DNA of 64,000 nucleotides from Teratosphaeria epicoccoides (GCA_021401465.1 JADDMT010000009.1:1-64000); one strand, 5' to 3'; shown: positions 9,516-21,210, numbered from the stretch's first letter. Notes: generated by a model from the sequence alone, not told the origin. Numbers and translations: made by a program.

Positions 9516-10349
9516 ATGTCTGGAATCACCACAGTCACCACGATCACCCTCGCTCTCGACGCGGCTTTCCCACCCCCTGATTACGATGTCCCGGAGCCGT
9601 GGCTCTCGATCTTCACACCTCTCGACACATTTCCAGGCTTCTACGGAGCCGTATTAGGCCGTGGGGTCGAACATCCCGACAAAGGCATCATTATCGTAGG
9701 TTCGTCAGCAGTGCCCGCAGATGCCGCTCGATCGTACCACTGCTAACGTCGCGCAGCTTGGAAAGATGACGAGCACTTGCTGCGCTTCAACGAGAGCGAC
9801 GTCGGCAAGACATACGCAGCCGCACTAGCTGGCCAGTCTCGCACCCCACCCCACGTCGTTGAGGCCCTCTTCTACGGCCTACACATGCCTCAACACAAAA
9901 ACTACATGCACACGACCCGTTCCGAATTCTACGTCATCGACTTCCCGCGAGGCCACCGCTCATCCATCGGCTCAAAGCTTCGGCAAACCAAAGGCATGGT
10001 CTCGCTCCTCCACACCGCAGGCATCGACGGCTCGAGGCCCGAAGTCGTCGCCAAAATGTCGTCCGCGAGCGCCCCCTTTCGCGGCTGGGTGACCAAGCCG
10101 GCGCCGGGAGACCCGGAGTGCGACCAAGCGATCTGGATCCACACGTGGGTGTCCGAGGAGAAGGAGCGCCGCTTCAAGGAGACCGAGGCGCGGACGTCGG
10201 AGGGGCGGGTGCCGTCCGAGCGGGCTGAGGGTGGGGTGTTGGAGGAGGCGGTGCCGGTGGAACAGCATTTCGAGGAGGAGTTGAGGCGGATGGGCGCGCG
10301 GAGGATCGTGAGGGCGCATTACGACCTTCGACGCTTTCCCATGTTGTAG
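9516..10349 (+). CDS. Hypothetical protein, possible dimeric alpha/beta-barrel fold
   Basis: Exons 9516-9699 and 9757-10349 give 258 aa. The 57-nt intron has donor GTTCGT and acceptor CGCAG, and the join gives GIIIVAWKDDEHLLRFNESD, which reads as one unit. That segment (aromatic-rich helix, then a strand with IIIVAW, then a short helix) resembles the half-barrel of ABM/EthD-type small monooxygenases, but no catalytic residue can be assigned. The second half contains a probable second alpha/beta unit (FYVIDFPRGHRSSIG) and a charged Glu/Arg-rich C-terminus. No signal peptide or membrane segment is seen. The reading frame and splice are good; the family is only a guess. Confidence 0.7.
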
Positions 10350-10708
10350 TGCTTCGCTGTGCGGGCGGTGGGAGGGCTGATGTGCATTGCAGACCTCGTG
10401 GGCACAGTCATGGAGCGCAGTTCCGCTAGGCTGTCCGACGGACATTCAGTCTTCTCGTCGTCACCGCGGGAATGCGGTCGAGTCGTCCAATTGACAGCGA
10501 AATTCGATGATACACGTACGCAATCGGTTTCACCTGAGACAGGGTTCTGCCCGGCAAAAGAGGTGTCGCTGCAGGGCGATCTGATCATCACAACGAGAGG
10601 CCGACGCCAACCACTTGTCCTTGATTGCGGTCACAGAATGCAGGATTTTGCCCTCCTACTACACCCAGCCAGAATTCCCCGACCACGCTCGCCCGCCGTA
10701 TATATAAA
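10350..10708. other. Convergent 3' flanks
   Basis: About 360 bp between two genes that end toward each other. A TATATATAAAT stretch at 10698-10709 probably belongs to the 3' region of the minus-strand gene. Nothing else was recognised. Confidence 0.5.
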
Positions 10709-12835
10709 TCAGCACCGGAAAGTACAGTTCATCTCCCGATGTGCCATGAAGTTTTCAGCGCCCAAAAAGGCCCCCACAAAGTCCCAAAACCCTCCATTGT
10801 CCCATTCGTCGTGACCCGGGCACGCCGACGAGTCCCACGACCGCCCGTCATAAGCGAACTTCACCGGTCCTTTCTCAAATTGAGGCCTGAAGGGAACCGC
10901 TCCGCCGCCTAGCCTCTTACGCAATGCGCCGTCTGCCGAGCGCTTCGAGTCTTTCATGCCCGTCTCGGGTGTGATCAGCACGGTGTACGGCAGCTCGCTG
11001 TCCACAACCAATGTCTCGGCCCAGTCCAAGTCTTTCGATTCCTTGCCGATGACGGCGTTGTTCGCGTCCGTGATGTCGACGGAAATGACGACCGCAGGAT
11101 CTGAGTACGCCGCGCCGAGTGCCTGGAGCACGTGCAGGGTACAAACCCCTGTGGCGTACGCTGGAGGGGCTGCCAAAGCCTTGGATGGCGAGGGGGCGAT
11201 TGACTTCGTCGGCGTTGGGCTGGCGGGATTGTATGCCGACGTGGGTAGAATAGTGTAATCGCAGTTGATGATTCCTGAGGACTTGGGCTTCAGTGTCGGA
11301 GCTGGGAGACCGCCGCAATTGCAGTAGGCCGAGTTCGATGCGTCTGCTACTTTTGCTACGCACCCTGGCACACCGCCCTCTCCAGGTATATTGGTCGGCG
11401 CAGCACTTGTGGTCACAGGTGTGATCTGGGAGACCGGCGTGGTGGTGTACGCGCAATTGGCAGCGGTGGCGCCGGAACTGGCTGACAGGGTCGGGTAGGT
11501 TGCTGTGCCGCAGTCACACCACGAAGTAGGACTGTACCAAGGAGCGCCATCCGCCATGCAAGAGATAGTCGATAGATGCTGCGAAACGTTGGGAGAACTC
11601 GAAGCGATGGTGCTTGTGACTGACAAAAAGCTGCTTGAAGTTCGGCTAGCAGGCACGCTCGAGTTAGAAGTGCTCGATGTCCGGCGTGAAGACCCTGTCG
11701 TTGATCCACTTGTAGCGTTGCCCGCAAAGATCGCGTCTAAGCCAACCATAGAGCTCAAGACGGAATTCAAATACGCCGCTGCGCTGCTGTACTCTTCGTT
11801 CGAGACTTCTGTTGTAGCAGGCGGTGCTGCGGGCGCATAGGCAGGAGCTGGAGTCCAGGTGACAGTGGTCTCACAGCCTGACTGTGCCGTACACGATGCG
11901 CTGCATCCGCTGGTCGTAGAGCAGCTCTTGGAGCTGTAGGTCGCACTGAGAATGGTCACCGTCTCGCACTCTTCGTACGACGTCGTTGAAGTGCAAGATG
12001 ATGACCGAGTTTCGCCTATCAACAACGTCAGTAGTCGAATGCGGGAATTTGCGTTGGACAGACATACTACTCTGTTTGTCCGACGCAGTGCTCTGCTTGT
12101 GCGACGCGGTACTCTGCTTGTCCGGGTCACCATCTCCATTTTTACCTGTTCCAAATGGATGAATCAGTCCTGCGCTTTTTCAAAATTCGAGCTAGTCAGC
12201 TCACCACCGTTTCCACCGTTACTGCCTCCTCCACCTCCTCCTCCTCCTCCTCCGCCTCCTCCTCCTCCGCCTCCTCCTCCTCTAATTCCTGGAGGCCCAA
12301 TGATCGATGGAGGATGGATATTCAGGCCCAGACCACCAGGATCTGATTCTTCGTAGTAGACTCCGCCTGGTCCAAGCAGTACTCCAGCAGCCGTGGTGCT
12401 GGTCTGCGAATTCTGGGCTGTGTACGTATAAGTCACGGTAAAACTGGTCGGTGCAGTGATTCCGGCGTATTGTGACGCTGTCTTTACAAGAAACGTCTCA
12501 GTCGTGCCATTGATGGCAGCAGTAAGACTTGATCGGATGCTGGACGGAGTACTTGTACCAGCATTGCTGGCACCAGTCCCTGGAAGTCCGATGTATGAGA
12601 CGTTCATCTCACCGGATTGTGCAGCAATCGTGGTGGATGAAGTCGATCGCGTTGTCGAATTGGTATACCCGCTCGAGTGGTAAGCTGCGCCGCTCTGTGA
12701 TGGCACCATGCCGGCGCTCGAATGAATGCTTGAACCATTGCTGTAACCTAGGTTCCCGGCACTGACGGTCGGCGAGGTGATCGAGGTCGGCCGGACCAGG
12801 TAAGGCAGAAGGCCGACTAAAATGATGAACGACAT
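10709..12835 (-). CDS. Secreted or wall-associated Ser/Thr-rich protein with poly-Gly tract and Cys modules
   Basis: Three exons on the minus strand (12835-12205, 12145-12068, 12015-10709) give about 671 aa. Introns are 12146-12204 (GTGAGC...GAACAG) and 12016-12067 (GTATGT, branch ACTGACG, GATAG). The N-terminus starts with a short hydrophobic run (FIILVGLLPYLV) that could be a signal peptide or anchor. A Ser/Thr-rich region, about 20 consecutive Gly from a GGN microsatellite, and a KQSTAS repeat follow. Then come several CxxxC-type pairs (SCTSTTSYEECETVT) and two related modules, CMADGAPWYSPTSWCDCG and CVAKVADASNSAYCNCGG, each with a Tyr-Pro-Thr/Ala-Pro-Thr link and a closing NC(A/D)YT. The last 40 residues hold a Trp/Cys-rich ending (CPGHDEWDNGGFWDF, NCTFRC). 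The composition suits a cell-wall or extracellular protein; similar tails occur on fungal chitinase-like proteins. No catalytic domain is visible. Confidence 0.72.
12070..12128. repeat. Three-copy 20-21 bp tandem repeat encoding KQSTAS units
   Basis: The unit CTCTGYTTGTSCGACGCRGT occurs about three times and makes up most of a 78-nt coding exon, encoding DKQSTASHKQSTASDKQSS. This is a coding minisatellite and likely length-variable. Confidence 0.7.
12217..12285. repeat. GGN trinucleotide microsatellite encoding poly-glycine
   Basis: A run of CTC/CTCC triplets on the plus strand reads GGA/GGC on the minus strand and encodes about 20 consecutive glycines near the end of exon 1 of the secreted protein gene. 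Confidence 0.85.
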
Positions 12836-13765
12836 GACAAGCTTGGAGCGTTTGGCTGTCTGTCAACGGCAGGATGGGAAGGGTACAAATGTATGGTGCA
12901 TAGAGTGCTAGCCCTTCCTCGATGCGGATTCTGAAAGATCGCTGCGCCATGCCACACTGCACCCTTGCGAAGATCGGGCCTTGCAACATCCTCGAGGGAT
13001 TGCCATGTTGGTGATGGTGGCGAGGCGAAAGCCGGATCTGGAAAAGTGTTGCAGATAGGATCGTGTTGGCGGAATAGGTTGGATGATTCAGCCCACGCCA
13101 GACCATAATGACGAAGTCTGTTGGTGTCCGGGCCTCCGTCCTCGCGGTGCAGGGGGTTGTTGGCTCATGCGCCTGCTGACATGCGCCGGCAGGGTGAGTG
13201 GCTGTGCCGCATTCCTGTTGTTGGCGTTTGAGCGCCTCCGGTTGGTATCCAACACCGGCCAATGGGGCCAAGACCCGCGGCCGCCCCGGGGCAGCAAGCT
13301 TCCCGGCATGTCGCGATGGAGGCTTTTCCCTGCGTGTGTGGGAGAGAGACGAAGGTGAGTGGACTCTATCCATCTCCATAGATGCCATCACCAGATCTGC
13401 CGCGTATTTGCCGACTGCAAGCACCATCCGCCGCTTCGTTATGACTCTCGTGGTCGTTGATGGAAAGGATCTTGCACCTTCAGGAAGCGCCATGCTGTGT
13501 TCAGTACAACTGTGCCGTCGTCCGAGTCGATCACAGGATCGCGAGTCCTTCATGTTGGCGTCTCAGAATCCATCGGGCCCCCGTAGCGAGCCTTTTGTTG
13601 TACAGTCCAGACTCCAGCGGCTTCTTGCGATGCAACAGGAGCGGCTGGACGCCGCACCGGCAGGAAGAGAAGAATGCCGTGCTCGACGGTGTTAAAGCAG
13701 GTCCCAGGTCTCATTTGCACTCTCTGCATCGTAGGCTGTAGCAACTCTCGTCTTCCAGCGCCGTC
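12836..13765. promoter_or_regulatory. Divergent intergenic region between two secreted-protein genes
   Basis: About 930 bp upstream of both the minus-strand Ser/Thr-rich protein gene and the plus-strand HExxH protein gene. Overlapping open frames of up to about 300 codons exist on the minus strand but are compositionally random and run into the Ser/Thr-rich protein gene in another phase. I treat the region as a shared promoter. Confidence 0.5.
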
Positions 13766-14983
13766 ATGCTCCTCCTCATTTGTGTTTTCCTCTGTGTCTT
13801 GTTACCTCTGGCACAATGCACCATCAACATCGACGACTACTTCAATGTCCAGCAAGGCGGAGAGGACGTCGGTGGGTGCGACGAGATTTACCCTGCTGGC
13901 GGGACGAGAACCGGCAAGCAGTGGCTGCAAACATGGTTCGAGGAGGCACAAACGCTCAGCAACACAGGTTACGACGCAACCAATAGCTATGCAAAGAGTC
14001 CGGTGGCACGCATCAATCTGGCAATCTTCCTGGGTATTCAAGTCGACAGCAGTGATACTGCTCCAGTGATTCAGAGCAGACTCAACGACGTCAAAGGTAA
14101 GGCAAGCTGCTTGAATGGCCCTATCTTTTTCTCGATGGCTGAATCAGCGCAGCGAATTTCAATCAGATGAAGCAATACTTTGCCGGACCGCCAGCTGCCG
14201 ATCAGAAGACCTCGATCTACTGCAGCTCACAATGGTTTGAAGAAAAACAGCCTACGGATCCCGTCCAATACAGTGGCAGCTCTGGCTCTGCCTCTGGTTC
14301 CAACTCTGGCTCTGCCTCTAATTCCAAATCTGGCTCTGGTGGGCCGAAGCAGACGATTAAGCAGGTGTATCAAGATGAACTCAAATCCACGGGCGTCAAA
14401 CCATACTGGGTGCCTTCGCGTCAGGTATATTTATTCTCGACACCAGAATACGCTGTAGACTTCTGCGCCGACAAGTATAACAACTTTGGCGGCACCCAAG
14501 ACACTTTCAAGGATGCCAATGGCGACCCGGGCGGTCCGGGCACTATCACCATCTGTATGTCGCGAGTCTTCAAGGACCCCGATGGCGGCGGAGTCGAGAC
14601 GCTCGGAGCGCAGGAGCCCCAAAGCGGAGAGCTGTTGACTCTCTATGTTTCAAAGGGTGTCACGTTGCTCCATGAGATGTTCCATCTGGTGCTTGGCAAC
14701 CAAAGGACACCGGACGTCGTTTGTCAGTCTCGCCATTGCGACTATCGATGCGTCGTGCTAACGTGATCATGCAGCCAATCTTAAAGGGGTTTTGCAGAAG
14801 GCAGCCGTGGACCTCAGGAATAAAAATCCCGCCACTGCAAGTAGAACGGCCTGGCTGCCAGAGAGCATGGCCACTTTCGCTGAAGCGCAGTACCTCTCGA
14901 CGTTGAAGACGTTCTCGATAGACAAGAGCGGGAAATACTGGGGTTGGACGGGGACAGGTGCTGCCGCAGAGATGACTCCGTGA
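13766..14983 (+). CDS. Secreted HExxH protein, putative zinc metallopeptidase
   Basis: Exons 13766-14096, 14153-14722 and 14775-14983 give 369 aa. Introns are 56 nt (GTAAGG...GCGCAG) and 52 nt (GTCAGT...ATGCAG); the joins read NDVKANFNQMKQ and TPDVVSNLKGVLQ. Residues 1-18 (MLLLICVFLCVLLPLAQC) are a clear signal peptide. HEMFH at 284-288 is an HExxH zinc-binding motif set in a hydrophobic helix (VTLLHEMFHLVLGN). A Ser/Gly linker from repeated DNA sits near residues 145-170. Fungi secrete several HExxH families, including M35 (deuterolysin/aspzincin); a third zinc ligand cannot be fixed by eye. The C-terminal SGKYWGWTGTG is Trp/Gly-rich. The protein is probably extracellular; the protease assignment is from the motif only. 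Confidence 0.78.
14270..14345 (+). repeat. TCTGGCTCTGCCTCT-type repeat encoding a Ser/Gly linker
   Basis: Imperfect copies of a roughly 24-bp unit (CTGGCTCTGCCTCTRRTTCC) encode a Ser/Gly/Ala/Asn linker in the secreted HExxH protein. It separates the N-terminal segment from the metal-binding part. Confidence 0.65.
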
Positions 14984-16283
14984 TCAATTGGTCAAATTTC
15001 ACTCGCTGATCGACACGCTGTTAAATCAGACGATCTGGATCCTGTAGATAATCATTCAGTCCATGCCGCAATATTCCACGAATTTTCACGCGACACTGAG
15101 AAAGATCTCGCGGTGCTCTGACCATTCATCGAAAGCGCTTGTCATCGTATCACCTGCTCTCGAGATAGACGTGGACTCTTGGTACCACAGCAGGGTCATG
15201 AATGCCTATTTCCGCGAAGAAATGATCGGGAGCAACACAGTCCTGCAATGAAATGACGAACGTAGGCCCAGTGGTCCGCGGGCGACCGAACTTCGGTGTT
15301 GGGCAGCCATTCCATCGGTCAACCAAACGGTGAACGATCGACAAGTTAGAGTCAATGGATCAAGTGATATCGTAAGTGACCCACGGCATCTTGACGGAGA
15401 GTCAAGGCGGTGACAAGCTCTCAGGGATGTCGAACCAGTCATTCGCGTCAGCGAGCCGTCAACGGAATGGTTGGCTCATGAAACCACAGGTGATGGGCAC
15501 ACGCAGTATATGCGTCAGTCTAGATCATGGCGCGCTGCCTTCGTCGAGGAGTGACTGCGCAGCGATGCAGGCCAATCCAGAAAATGCACCATGAGCTGCG
15601 TCCACGCAAGCCGAGCCTATGATCCCAGCCGCATTGGGACACAAATCCAAAAACAACGACCAAGCTTCCTAGCCGAATGAGAAGGACCCTTGTAAACAAG
15701 ACTTTCTCATTGACAACAACGCCAGAGCATAACGTCACGACTCTCGACCTATCCTCTGCCGCCATGACCATCAGCATACAGACAGACACCGACAGCAGCT
15801 CGTTTCGTACTCTCCATCCCATCAACCTCGCTTCAACGCTTGCCCACGCTTTCGAATTTTTCACATACAAAAGAACGAACCAGATGAGGAAAACCGACAA
15901 GACGCCACCAAATCCATCAAAGCGCGTGCGCCCGAGGCAAGCCCTTCTTGTCCAATCTGTTGCGTTCCACATTGCCTTGCCACATCCGACCCAGTGAATC
16001 GGAAGACTTGCTTCGAGCTTTCACACATTTCGCTCGCGCAGGCCGCCCTCAAAAAAATTCCGCTCGTTCGTCTTGCATACTGGTAAGAGAAGAAAAGTGT
16101 CGTAAGGATCGTTGGTAGCTCAGCCGTTGCCCGTTCGTAATTGCGACTTCAGCAGATTGCAAAACGCCTTCTCATGCTTGTTGTGGACTCATGTTCACCT
16201 TCATTGTTGCGCAGGCAGTCGCGCATGTCATCCGTACCTCCACGAGACCGATGTGAGACCGCGCCTGCCTGAGCGGAAGACCA
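14984..16283. other. Intergenic 1.3 kb, no gene recognised
   Basis: The flanking genes are convergent. A minus-strand open frame at 15520-15972 contains a hydrophobic stretch but opposes an equally long plus-strand frame with no domain; neither shows splice sites that extend it. The part nearest 16283 is the 3' flank of the transcription-factor gene. Confidence 0.45.
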
Positions 16284-18277
16284 CTACCTCTTCCTCTTCT
16301 TGCTCTTGTCCGGCAACGCAGGCGCCAAGAAATATCCATTGGCCGGTACGCTTGGCTGCGGCATCACAGCCTCGTCGCCAAAGACCTCCGTTTCCTTCTT
16401 GATCGGCACGCCCATGTGCCTGCCATACCTACCCTTCCTGCCATTGCTCTCATCCTCGCTAACGCATCCTTCCACACCAATGCCGGCATCCTTGCAGCGA
16501 CCGCATGGGCGTTGACGGTCACAGCCCTTCTTGCTCTTACGGCAGCGCTGGCAGCGCGGCTTAGCGGACAAGTCTTCTTCGTCGACACCAAGCGGATGCG
16601 TGAAGGTGGAGGAGATGGAGCCCTTGCGCGACTGGGCTGGGAGGGAGGATGGAGACATTGGGATACGAGCGTGACCCATCGAACTGGGCTTGCTCTTCGG
16701 CTTGGCCATAGACATCGTGCGCGGCTTACTGGACTTTGGCTTGCTCATCTTGCGCTGAGGCTGACCGTTGGCATCAAAGGTGCCGTCTCGGCGGTCTTCA
16801 TACTCCTCTCCGCTGGTAATGTCGCTCGAGAACTCCTGCACAGTACGCTGCTTCTTGCGCTGCGGACCCGCATCATGGAAGGGAGGTACAGCAGGGAGAC
16901 AGTGGCCGGAATGATCAATCTCATCGTCCTCCGAGTCCTCAGCAGAAGAAGCGAGCTCGGCCTTGCCGCTGAGCGCGTCGTCCACGGTCGAAGTGGATGT
17001 GCGACCATGAGAGAAGGCAGTCGGATCGCCGAGTCGCATCAACTGCAGCGCAACATCTTCATCAGAAATGGCACTACCAACCGTTGGGTCCGGGGTTGGC
17101 AAGATGCCACCGGCAGATTGCCTCTGTTGTGGGTAAGAGACAGTGCCTTGTCGCCCACGTAGTGACCGGTTGGCAGCATAGCCATTGTTGTAGCCGCTGG
17201 CTGGCATACCAGGCTGCATGTACTTGGCGCCGCTCTCATAGCTCCGAGGCGACGGGAGGGGCTGCTGGTAGGCAAAGGTCTGCTGTGGGTTGGGCTGGTA
17301 AGGCGAAATCGCACTGCCAGGAGCTCCACGGCGCTGCGGCGAAATCGAAGTCTGGGATGCGCTCAGTGGCACTTGAGGCGGAACGAAGAGCGGCAGTTCC
17401 TAGGTGTCGTCAATATTGAGCTAACATGAATGCCTCGAGTCCACCAACTTACCGAACTCTCGAAAGCATGCTTCCTCCTGCCACCTTCGACAATATTATC
17501 GACGCTGATTTCAGCGTTGACCTGCTCAGTCTTACTGCGACGAGAACTGGTGACTGAGCCTCCACCGTTGTCGCCACTGCTGTATCCGTCAGCGTCGCCC
17601 ATGACGCTGTTGTCCTTGCTCTTGGTCCTGACAGGACGTGGCTTCGGCGCCGCCGACATACTACGCCGGCCGATCTCAGACTGTGGAGACGCACTACGTA
17701 CTCCAGCAGACCGAGCAGCGGTGCGCGAGGGCGAGTGCGCGGAGCTGTGCTGCGGTGGGCGCATCTCAAATGGCGCCGCCAGCGCAGGTTTCTTGGGCGA
17801 CAGGGAGTTGTGGACGCTCTCGTGCGCAGAAGCCGGCTGCGTGGTCCTGACATACACAACCATGTCGCTTTCAAAGTTGTCGTATGCCGCAATGATGCCG
17901 AATCCATCTTTGTTCTCGAAGCTGACGCCATACTCGTACAAGCCGTAGAAGTTCTTGACAGTGGTGATGATTGATTCAGTAGTATCGTGCGGTGAGATCA
18001 TGACCCTCATCGGCAGACGTGCCTGGATCCGTGGATCTTCAGAGTCGGTCAGCTGGAAGACGACGTGCTTCTGGTTGGGCTTCATCGGCGACCCGCGGTA
18101 GGGTGCCGGAGCGCCAGGACCGCCCCTAGCTGCTCGTTGCATTGTATTGACAGCAGCGCGAGCGCCATCGTGCTGTTCGTGGCCCGTAGCAGTGTGACGA
18201 GTGGGATACTGGTGCGCTTGAGCCCTCCTCTGGGCGCTGTCCTGACCACCATTCGACAGCATACTGGTCACGTCCAT
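16284..18277 (-). CDS. Zn(II)2Cys6 transcription factor with C-terminal zinc cluster and conserved N-terminal domain
   Basis: Two exons, 18277-17453 and 17399-16284, give 646 aa; the 53-nt intron has GTAAGT and ACCTAG and joins KHAFESS to ELPLFVPP. An N-terminal globular part (about residues 65-150: KHVVFQLTDSEDPRIQARLP, then VKNFYGLYEYGVSFENKDG) has the look of a PB1/ubiquitin-like beta-grasp domain. Long disordered Ser/Pro-rich stretches follow. The zinc cluster is unusually C-terminal: CQRCRKSKKGCDRQRPCGRC, then a sixth Cys in GVEGC, at about residues 568-597. A KKRKR stretch ends the protein, a likely nuclear localisation signal. It probably binds DNA and regulates transcription; I do not recognise the ortholog. 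A roughly 2.9-kb region separates it from the cyclin gene. Confidence 0.88.
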
Positions 18278-21210
18278 TATCTGCGAAGCGCACTCTTTTT
18301 AGGGTTGCAGGAGGTCGGCCGAGTAAATTGGACTGCGACTGAGTGCAGTCGAGGATGCTTGGGCACCCCGGGTGCTGCACCTCGTCGTCGGCGCAAAGAG
18401 AGTGCTGCAGCCAGACAGCGGAGCGAAGACAGCGGTGTTGCGGCGCCTGCAAGCAGTATCATTAGCATTTCGGCTGTTTACGAGGAAGCTAGTAGCCTTG
18501 CGTGATAATGCAGAGTCAAGAAGATGGCAATGTGACCATGTGGAGGTCGCAATACCGCCTCTGGAGCAGCCTCTGACGGATGACACCAGGACAACGACAA
18601 CGTTGATATTGGTATGTTCTGGGGCCGCTGGCGTTCTTCCTTCAACTTACCAGTGATCGCCTGGTATCCGACAAGAGCCCTGTTGGGCGATTGATACCTT
18701 TGATGACCTGCTTGCCTCGTAGCTGACTGCCGCCCAGGCCGACTGCGGCGGGCAGCGCGGTGTGCGAGAGCCGGATTGGCAGCGTCGCCTTTGTTCAAGT
18801 GAGGGTTTGCGAAGAGTGCGGTTAGTACAAGGAATAGAGCGCTGTCTCGACGATCGAAGGCGGCGATTCGATCGTGCAAGGCGGTGCTGAGGAAGGTTAG
18901 CAGAAGAAGAGGAGTTGCGAGTAGGCAGTAGAAGCTCGGCCCTCCTTCGCGGCGCCTCGCTCACACGAAACCACAAACTCACATGCCACAATCACGCACT
19001 GAACAGGCACTTTTTGGAACATACGTCAAGTGAGAAGGGCACTCGAATGCATTAGCAATGCTTGCGCAAGCGCCGTGTGGTACAGATAACTTCGATGTGT
19101 GCAGAGCGCGCAATATCAGAAGCAGCCAATGCTGTAATGTTCGAGCTTCGAAGCCACACTGCGATTTCGGTCGCTGGCCGATACCAAGCGCTCGACAGGT
19201 ACACTGAGTTCTAATTGCCTCGATCAAGCCCGCACGAGTCTGGAAATGGAGCTGTTGTACCCAGTATGCCCCTCTCAAAGTGTTCATCAAGATGTCGGAG
19301 TACCAAGCCGGGCCAAGTGAGACATGAATCCGAAAGCCGTCACACGAAGATCATCGCTGCTGTCAAAAAGTTGATCGGTGGTAATGTGTCAAATCACGAG
19401 CGCTTGTGGAGAGCGAATTGGGCGTCAGGTCATCACGGTGCTCTGGTTAGCTGCATGAACAAGAGTATTCACCTCATGCCGCTCCGCCTCGGGAAACATT
19501 GGTGGTTCCAGGACCACCACGCATGTTGGTCTAGACGCGCTCCAATCACAGACGAGCCTGCGGGAGCGGCCTTTCTCGATCTGCGCGCTGAGTGATCATA
19601 GGTCTGCGCATGCGCATCGTGTGTGTGTGTCACCTGGTGTAGGTGAATGATGTTCTGTTGAGAATCAGAGACAGATGCGCGCGTGTGCGACAACCTTTGT
19701 ATCTGTGGTGGTGCACATCTTGAGCGATCTGTGCTACCGAAGCAAGAATTGGGCGATGGCCTGTCTTTTGACTTTGGTGGCAGTCATAGGTGCAGGACAA
19801 GACAGGCGAGGCGCGGCATGAGGCACGGATGTAGAGTCGCGGTCAGCTCGTTCTTGTTTCAGACGCATCGGCATCCGCCAGCTCCTCTCGTACTATGCGC
19901 CAGCTTGTTAGAGGGCGTCCTGGGCTGGAGGTGAATGCTGCGTGCCGCAACAGTGCACATCGGTCGAGTCGTTCATCAACGCTAGAGTAGCTGAAGAAAA
20001 CGCTTTTGCAATTGGGGCGTCCGGAGGGCGACAAAATGCTCTGTGCGCCGCGTGATATGGACGGCGTCGTCTGGAGTAAAAGTGTGGGCACACTGGAAGA
20101 TTTCTCGTGCAGCTCCAAAGGTATTTATTGAGGGGCGTCTTGCCCGCTCGAGGTTTCATCGAGAGGCTTGGGAGCTAAATCGATAGGCTGGATCTTATGG
20201 ACCACCACCGCTGGCCGGACGACAGCGCATCAGCCGTACCCAGGTGGCAGGAAAGCAGAATATACTGATTTCACGGAACCCGCTGCTGCCTTCACATTTG
20301 TCTACTGCTTCTTGTTCGAGTGTCGGACGACGCTTTGAGTGCAGCGACGTAGCACGTGCAGACGCACCTTGACCGTGTCAGAACGTCAGGATTCCCAGCT
20401 GGCTTTGGCCCTTTGGACGCGCAATGTGACAACAATGATGCGACACGGCGGGGAGACATCGCAGGGATCCTGCAAACCTGTCGAGTGAAGCTCGGGATGT
20501 GCAGAAGCGACTCTCGAAGTCTCAAGGTCGGTGCGGTCGTGCAAAATGTCTTGATGCAAAACTGGTCGTCTTTGTCTCCGGCTGGAGAACGCGTTTGGAA
20601 GCACTGAATGACGTTGAAGCTCTCGCTTACTTCACCAGCTTCTGACTCATGCCACATGAAGGCCGGCGCACGAGATGCGCTGGTTAACGAAAGCGAGACG
20701 GGTTGGACATTCTTCAGAAGGCTCCACGCAATGCTCAGACCTGCTCTCACTGCAGCTCGGGAATCGCTTTTCGCATACATGTGAAAAGAAAAATTGTTAG
20801 TCGGCAATAGTTCCGACATTCTGCTTGTTGCTCGGGCGGGAAGTGCCGGTACTAGCGCTGCTCGATCAAAACATCCGCAGAAGTAGCTGACAACATCAAG
20901 TGGAAAGCGACATCAGCAATCGCAAGGCATATTGCTTACCGTGCAGCACCATAATAGCAGACATTCGATCCGCACCCGGTCTGTTCGTGGACGGAGCACG
21001 AGGAGGATCGCTCCCACTCACGCCGCCGACGACCCAACCCGATGCGCAGGTAACCAACTTCGCGCCTGCACTTTCCGGCAGCTCGCAGCTCCAGCTACTC
21101 GACATCACGGCCACCGACATCCTCCAGTCATCTGGACGACACGCACCGCACACCCGCCCACGACGGCGGCATACCGGGTCATCGACAACATAACTACAGA
21201 CAGCATCACA
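18278..21210. promoter_or_regulatory. Large divergent intergenic region between transcription factor and cyclin genes
   Basis: About 2.9 kb lies upstream of both the zinc-cluster factor (minus) and the cyclin (plus). Frames of 60-175 codons exist but none has recognisable motifs or extends by plausible splicing. A short (GT)n run occurs near 19620-19632. Regulated fungal genes often have long 5' leaders with introns; donor- and acceptor-like sites exist here but cannot be paired with confidence. Confidence 0.5.

Noticed and set aside
12609..13553. 314-codon minus-strand frame overlapping the start of the secreted protein gene
   Set aside because: Random composition, no motif, and it runs through the promoter and into the secreted gene in the wrong phase.
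15520..15972. 150-codon minus-strand frame with hydrophobic stretches
   Set aside because: Opposed by an equally long plus-strand frame, no splice extension, no family similarity; the hydrophobicity comes from antisense Lys/Asn-rich codons.
16416..17162. 248-codon plus-strand frame opposite the C-terminal zinc-cluster gene
   Set aside because: It is the antisense shadow of a well-supported coding exon with a recognisable DNA-binding domain.
20292..20819. 175-codon minus-strand frame in the regulator-cyclin intergenic region
   Set aside because: Ser/Arg-rich with no conserved motif and no plausible splice partners.
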